Shown piece by piece: positions 19,694 to 23,441 of a stretch of DNA of 23,441 nucleotides. The stretch's first letter is position 1; the number at the start of each line of letters is the position of its first letter. The position numbers were made by a program, and so were the translations under genes. Below the pieces are notes generated by a model. The model did no database searches and was not told the DNA's origin. It worked only from the letters and a program-made list of their open reading frames with translations. Source of the DNA: Smittium culicis (Eukaryota > Kickxellomycota > Harpellomycetes > Harpellales > Legeriomycetaceae). The stretch covers positions 1 through 23,441 of the forward strand of contig LSSN01001590.1 in the NCBI GenBank assembly GCA_001970855.1, in the 5' to 3' direction.

Positions 19694-19962
19694 TTATTTC
19701 GAAATATATGAGTTTATTCGAAATAAGTTGGTTTATTTGAGATAAAACCAGTTATTTCTAAATACACCTAGTTATCACAGGTTAATGGTAATGTTTCCAA
19801 TAAAACATAGTTATTACAAAATAATTAGGCTTAAAAAGTTAAGCATGTACGCTTTAATTAATTACCTTGAATAAAAATAATCAATTGATTTATTTCTGAA
19901 ATAACCAAGTTATTCCAAAATACCCAATAGGAATTTTTTTATACAGGTTATTACAAAATAAC
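19694..19962. repeat. Right subterminal array of degenerate palindromes
   Basis: About eight copies of the same palindrome as at the left end are seen: 19694-19707, 19713-19727, 19731-19748, 19751-19765, 19810-19825, 19889-19905, 19909-19923 and 19947-19962. Spacing is often near 20 bp. Several lie inside the terminal inverted repeat and several lie further in, so they are not merely its copy. Confidence 0.6.
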
Positions 19963-20026
19963 TGAATTCTATTAGGTTTTTCCTATACTTATATCTAAAT
20001 AAATACCTTATTATATAATAGCTCTA
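19864..20026 (-). repeat. Right terminal inverted repeat
   Basis: In reverse complement it shares with the left end the outermost TAGAGCTATTATATAAT, then TATAGGAAAAACCTAATAG, then a CAGTTA...GTAATAACC block and AAATTCCTATTGGGTATTTT-like sequence, ending at TATTTCAGAAATA. Divergence is moderate, so the element is old. Confidence 0.82.
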
Positions 20027-23000
20027 ATATATAAAATTTTAAAATATAATAACAAATCCATGGTATTTAGAATATTCATAAAGGTAAATTTTGGAGAAAA
20101 TAAAAAAAAAGAAATTATATCCCTATATTTTAGATTTCTCAAATAAATATAATAATTTAATAATAATTGTGTTTTTTCAACTATGCTAAAAAGTTTATAT
20201 CAAAAAAATTAATGATTTAATTTAAAATTAATAACTAACTATCTTTTACTATACTTTATAGCATTGATTTAAAATTATACTTTAATGTTTAATAAGATAA
20301 TTTTACTTTAATAGCCAGTTATATTTATTTTTCATAATTTTAATGTTGGCTAATCTAAATGTTAAGATTTCAAAATTATCTAAAGTCTGATCTGTTAATA
20401 TTTAACGTTAAAGATATAAACCCCTAAATATTGACCAATTTATAATAATAACCATCAATAAAAATAGAAATAAATAAGTTAAATTTAAAATATTGCTCAA
20501 GTAAGCGATTAAAATATATCAAAATCACAAAATAAACACAAAATTTTATAATAATTCGATTGAAAAAATTTTATTATCATTAAAAGGGTTTGTAAAATAA
20601 AAATATATTAAAAAATAATATAATATATTTGAAAATTTTAGAGAAATATGGTTTTTTACTTGTTAAGGCTCGCTAAAAAGTTTTAAAGAATTCAATAGAT
20701 AACATAAAAATAGACCAGAAATTTAATAGGTTTTTTATTCAGGTAAATTTAAATATGTAATCAATATTAACCGGTAATAAATGCTAAAGTCTCTTTAATT
20801 TAAGGAATTATTCTAAGATATCTAATCATAAATTTTGTTTGAAAATTTTTATGATTAGAAGTAGTATTGAGAGATAATGACTAAAAATATAATCTAATAT
20901 TTGTAATAAAATTTTATTTTTTCTAAATTTTTTTAAAATAAAAATCCTGTAATCTTATAGCGCATCGTTCACATCTTTTATGACGATAATTTATGGTAAT
21001 CTGTTTATCGGTTCTAATTATAAACAAAAAGTATAATTTAAAATTTTCTATTGATAATGAATAGCTTAAGTCATAAAATTAGTTAGATTAAGTTTTATAA
21101 CTGGGCTTATAAAGTTATTATCCATAATTTTAACTAAAAAAATTAAATTAAATTAAATCTTGTGATTTTGTTCTATTAGTTGTTTAAAAGACGAGTTTAT
21201 TCATAAAAGTCCTATAAGAAAAATTTTTTTATTTTAATAATTTTTTTATTCTGGTATTCTAGTTTTTAACTGAGTTTTAACGTACACTGTAGTTATAAAC
21301 CTGAAATTAAAAGGCAACTTTTGTTTTATAGGTATAAATTTCTAACTTAATTAGATATAATTTTTTTTTAATAGTAATATGTAATTGAACTCACAGATAA
21401 TAAATTATCAAATAATTATTAATAATAATAATTATTTTGGCTAATATATATGTATATTTAATTATTATTATGGCGCGTTATTATTTTATAAATTTATAAA
21501 AAAAAATTAATGGATAGATAATTAAATTTAAATAAAATTAAAATATATATTTTATATCTTGGTTTATTTAAATAAATACATAAATTATTTATTAATTCGA
21601 TAAAACTATATTTCATATCTTAAAATGAAAAAGTTATTAAATTGATATTAAAATTATATTTTATTAAATGATAATATCTAAAAAAAAAGCTCACAAAAAT
21701 TTCTTTAACCTAAATTAAAAATAGACGTATTATCAATGAAAAAAAAAAAAACAGAAATTGATATTATTAGATATACAGTTCATAAATAGTCAATCAATAA
21801 ATAAATTATTCGGTAGAAAATTTTAACAATTAGGAATTTTCTGTAAGGCTAGACCTCATAAAACTAGTATTGAGTCCCATAATTAAAGTATCAATATAAA
21901 AAAGTATATTCCAACAAAATTGATTAAATAAAAATAAATAATGGTTATTCTGGTAAAAATTAAGTTATTGAAATTTTTATGATATGAAATTTAAAAATTA
22001 TAAGCATCTTTGGATCATAAAATTAAATTTAACTAAGAAAAAAAATTTTAAAACAAGTAGAAATTATTCAAATTAGAAATATATTCATAAATTAATATTT
22101 CGAGGTTTATTTTATCAAAAAAATCAATTTTTTGCTATACAAAACTAAAAAATGAGCGAAAAAAATCCATGATTGCAAAAAAAACTAATCAAAAAATATA
22201 TTGAGTAAAAAAATAAATTTATATAAAAAATTTATACAAGTAAAAATTAATTACATTTAAATATGTCAAATAGTAAAAATAACAAGGTATATATGGTTTT
22301 TAGGTTGTATTATTTTACTAAAAATAGTAACTGGAGTATTTAATACCGATATATATAATTAAATATATTAGCTTATTACAAAAGTTAATATCGCAATAAA
22401 TAATTTTCTAGTATAGATCACATTAAATGTATAAAGAATATTAATTCATCATTAAAAAAATATATAAAATACAATTTATGTTATTATTAAAGTTTAATTT
22501 TAAATTATGAGCGAAAAGGAAAAATAAAATCAAATTTTATTATTCGAGTTTTTGGCAAAGGTATACTTTTGGTTTTGAGTTGAAAATAAAAATAATTTTA
22601 TTCTTTTTAACCTATAAAAACAGTGCTATATTTTATTTAACGCAAGTGATATTATTTTTATACCAAAGGATAATATAGATTTAGTTAGAGTATAATAGAG
22701 AGAATATATTTATAAAAAATAATCTTTGTAAAACATACGTATAATTAATAAAAGTATAGTTACATCAAGCATATGATAATTATATAAATATTAAATAATT
22801 TAATATATTGAATATAATTACGAGATTTTTGTGTAAACACTCCAAACATAATCAGGATTAAAAGGGTAATTATAATACAAATATTTTTAATAGCAACATA
22901 AAAACTAGCTTATTAATGAATATCTTTGATCAAACTAGTAATTATAAATTATTATTTTCAAGGTAACAACAATTATTATCACATAGAATGTTTAATCAAT

Positions 23001-23288
23001 TTTGATCTTGAATTTATAAATATTAAATCAATAAAATCAATCTGCTGTTTATTAAAGCTTAAATTCGGGATGTTATTTTGTATTCCAAAATATTATTTGG
23101 TATATAGGTGATATATCTTAGCCACTAAACCGGAGTAAAGAGTTTTTTTCTTATGATTTTTCATAAAATATATTTAATAAGTATTTTGAGAATTTACTTT
23201 TATTTGTACTAACTTAAAAAAAAAAAATTAGATAATGATAAATTTTCAATATAAGTGGATTAAAAAAGTTTTCTGCTGATTTAATTGT
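20027..23288. other. AT-rich gene-free DNA
   Basis: Extremely AT-rich sequence with short A/T repeats but no supported ORF. A 61-codon frame at 22926-23111 shows no family likeness. No RNA gene was recognised. Confidence 0.45.
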
Positions 23289-23441
23289 TAATATAATATA
23301 ATATAATATAATATAATATAATATAATATAATATAATATAATATAATATAATATAATATAATATAATATAATATAATATAATATAATATAATATAATATA
23401 ATATAATATAATATAATATAATATAATATAATATAATATAA
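23289..23441. repeat. (ATATA)n pentanucleotide satellite running to the window edge
   Basis: About 153 bp, some 30 copies, of the pentamer ATATA repeat without interruption from 23289 to the last base. The array is cut by the window end, so its true length is unknown; a tract like this often ends a contig. Confidence 0.95.

Larger units (their letters stand above)
13896..20026. mobile_element. About 6.1-kb DNA transposon with long terminal inverted repeats
   Basis: TAGAGCTATTATATAAT at 13896 reappears as its reverse complement ending at 20026, and the match continues inward for about 165 bp (see the two terminal repeat entries). TA lies at each outer edge, and the sequence beyond it differs on the two sides, which marks the borders. 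Inside are the pieces of a DDE_Tnp_4 transposase on the plus strand (15883-17730), in about the middle, and a minus-strand gag-like fragment next to the left terminus. Superfamily is PIF/Harbinger-like or ISL2EU-like by transposase; a 2-bp TA target rather than the 3-bp TWA of typical Harbinger fits the latter better, but TA could also be part of the repeat. The element looks dead, since its transposase is broken. Confidence 0.78.

Overview
The window looks like a fungal nuclear locus, most likely from an early-diverging AT-rich lineage (lineage is inference). Support: short spliceosomal introns of about 100-130 bp with GTA(A/T)G-type donors, CTAAC/TACTAAT-like branch points and TTTAG/CTAG acceptors; a Yck/Cki1-type casein kinase 1; a small CRIB protein; and relics of eukaryotic DNA transposons (piggyBac and DDE_Tnp_4) and of a retrotransposon gag. 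No bacterial, organellar, tRNA or rRNA gene was recognised.

Layout. Positions 1 to about 11,250 are of moderate AT content and hold the host genes. They contain: a degenerate 20-bp tandem repeat (301-472); two short piggyBac-type MITEs (794-1013 and 2967-3164) with CCC...GGG ends and TTAA targets; between them, on the minus strand, a stand-alone piggyBac C-terminal cysteine-rich domain protein (1746-2075); a three-exon CDC42-small-effector-like CRIB protein of 93 residues (5806-6300); and a six-exon casein kinase 1 of 440 residues (9057-10918), preceded by about 1 kb of pyrimidine-rich leader. The intergenic stretches are long and carry many A/T homopolymers.

From about 11,250 to the end the sequence becomes extremely AT-rich and nearly gene-free. 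Its one large structure is an apparent 6.13-kb DNA transposon at 13896-20026. It is bounded by inverted repeats of about 165 bp with TA at both edges, and its subterminal regions contain many copies of a degenerate palindrome close to GTTATTTCGAAATAAC. It encloses a broken DDE_Tnp_4 (PIF/Harbinger or ISL2EU-like) transposase with D/D/E residues still visible, and, next to the left end, an antisense broken Ty3-like gag fragment. The window ends inside a perfect ATATA pentanucleotide array.

How the genes relate: the CRIB protein (a putative membrane-associated CDC42 effector) and the membrane-anchored casein kinase 1 could both act at the plasma membrane in polarity and trafficking, but nothing shows they are co-regulated. 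The mobile-element material is relic, except that the piggyBac cysteine-rich protein is intact as a small ORF and could be domesticated.
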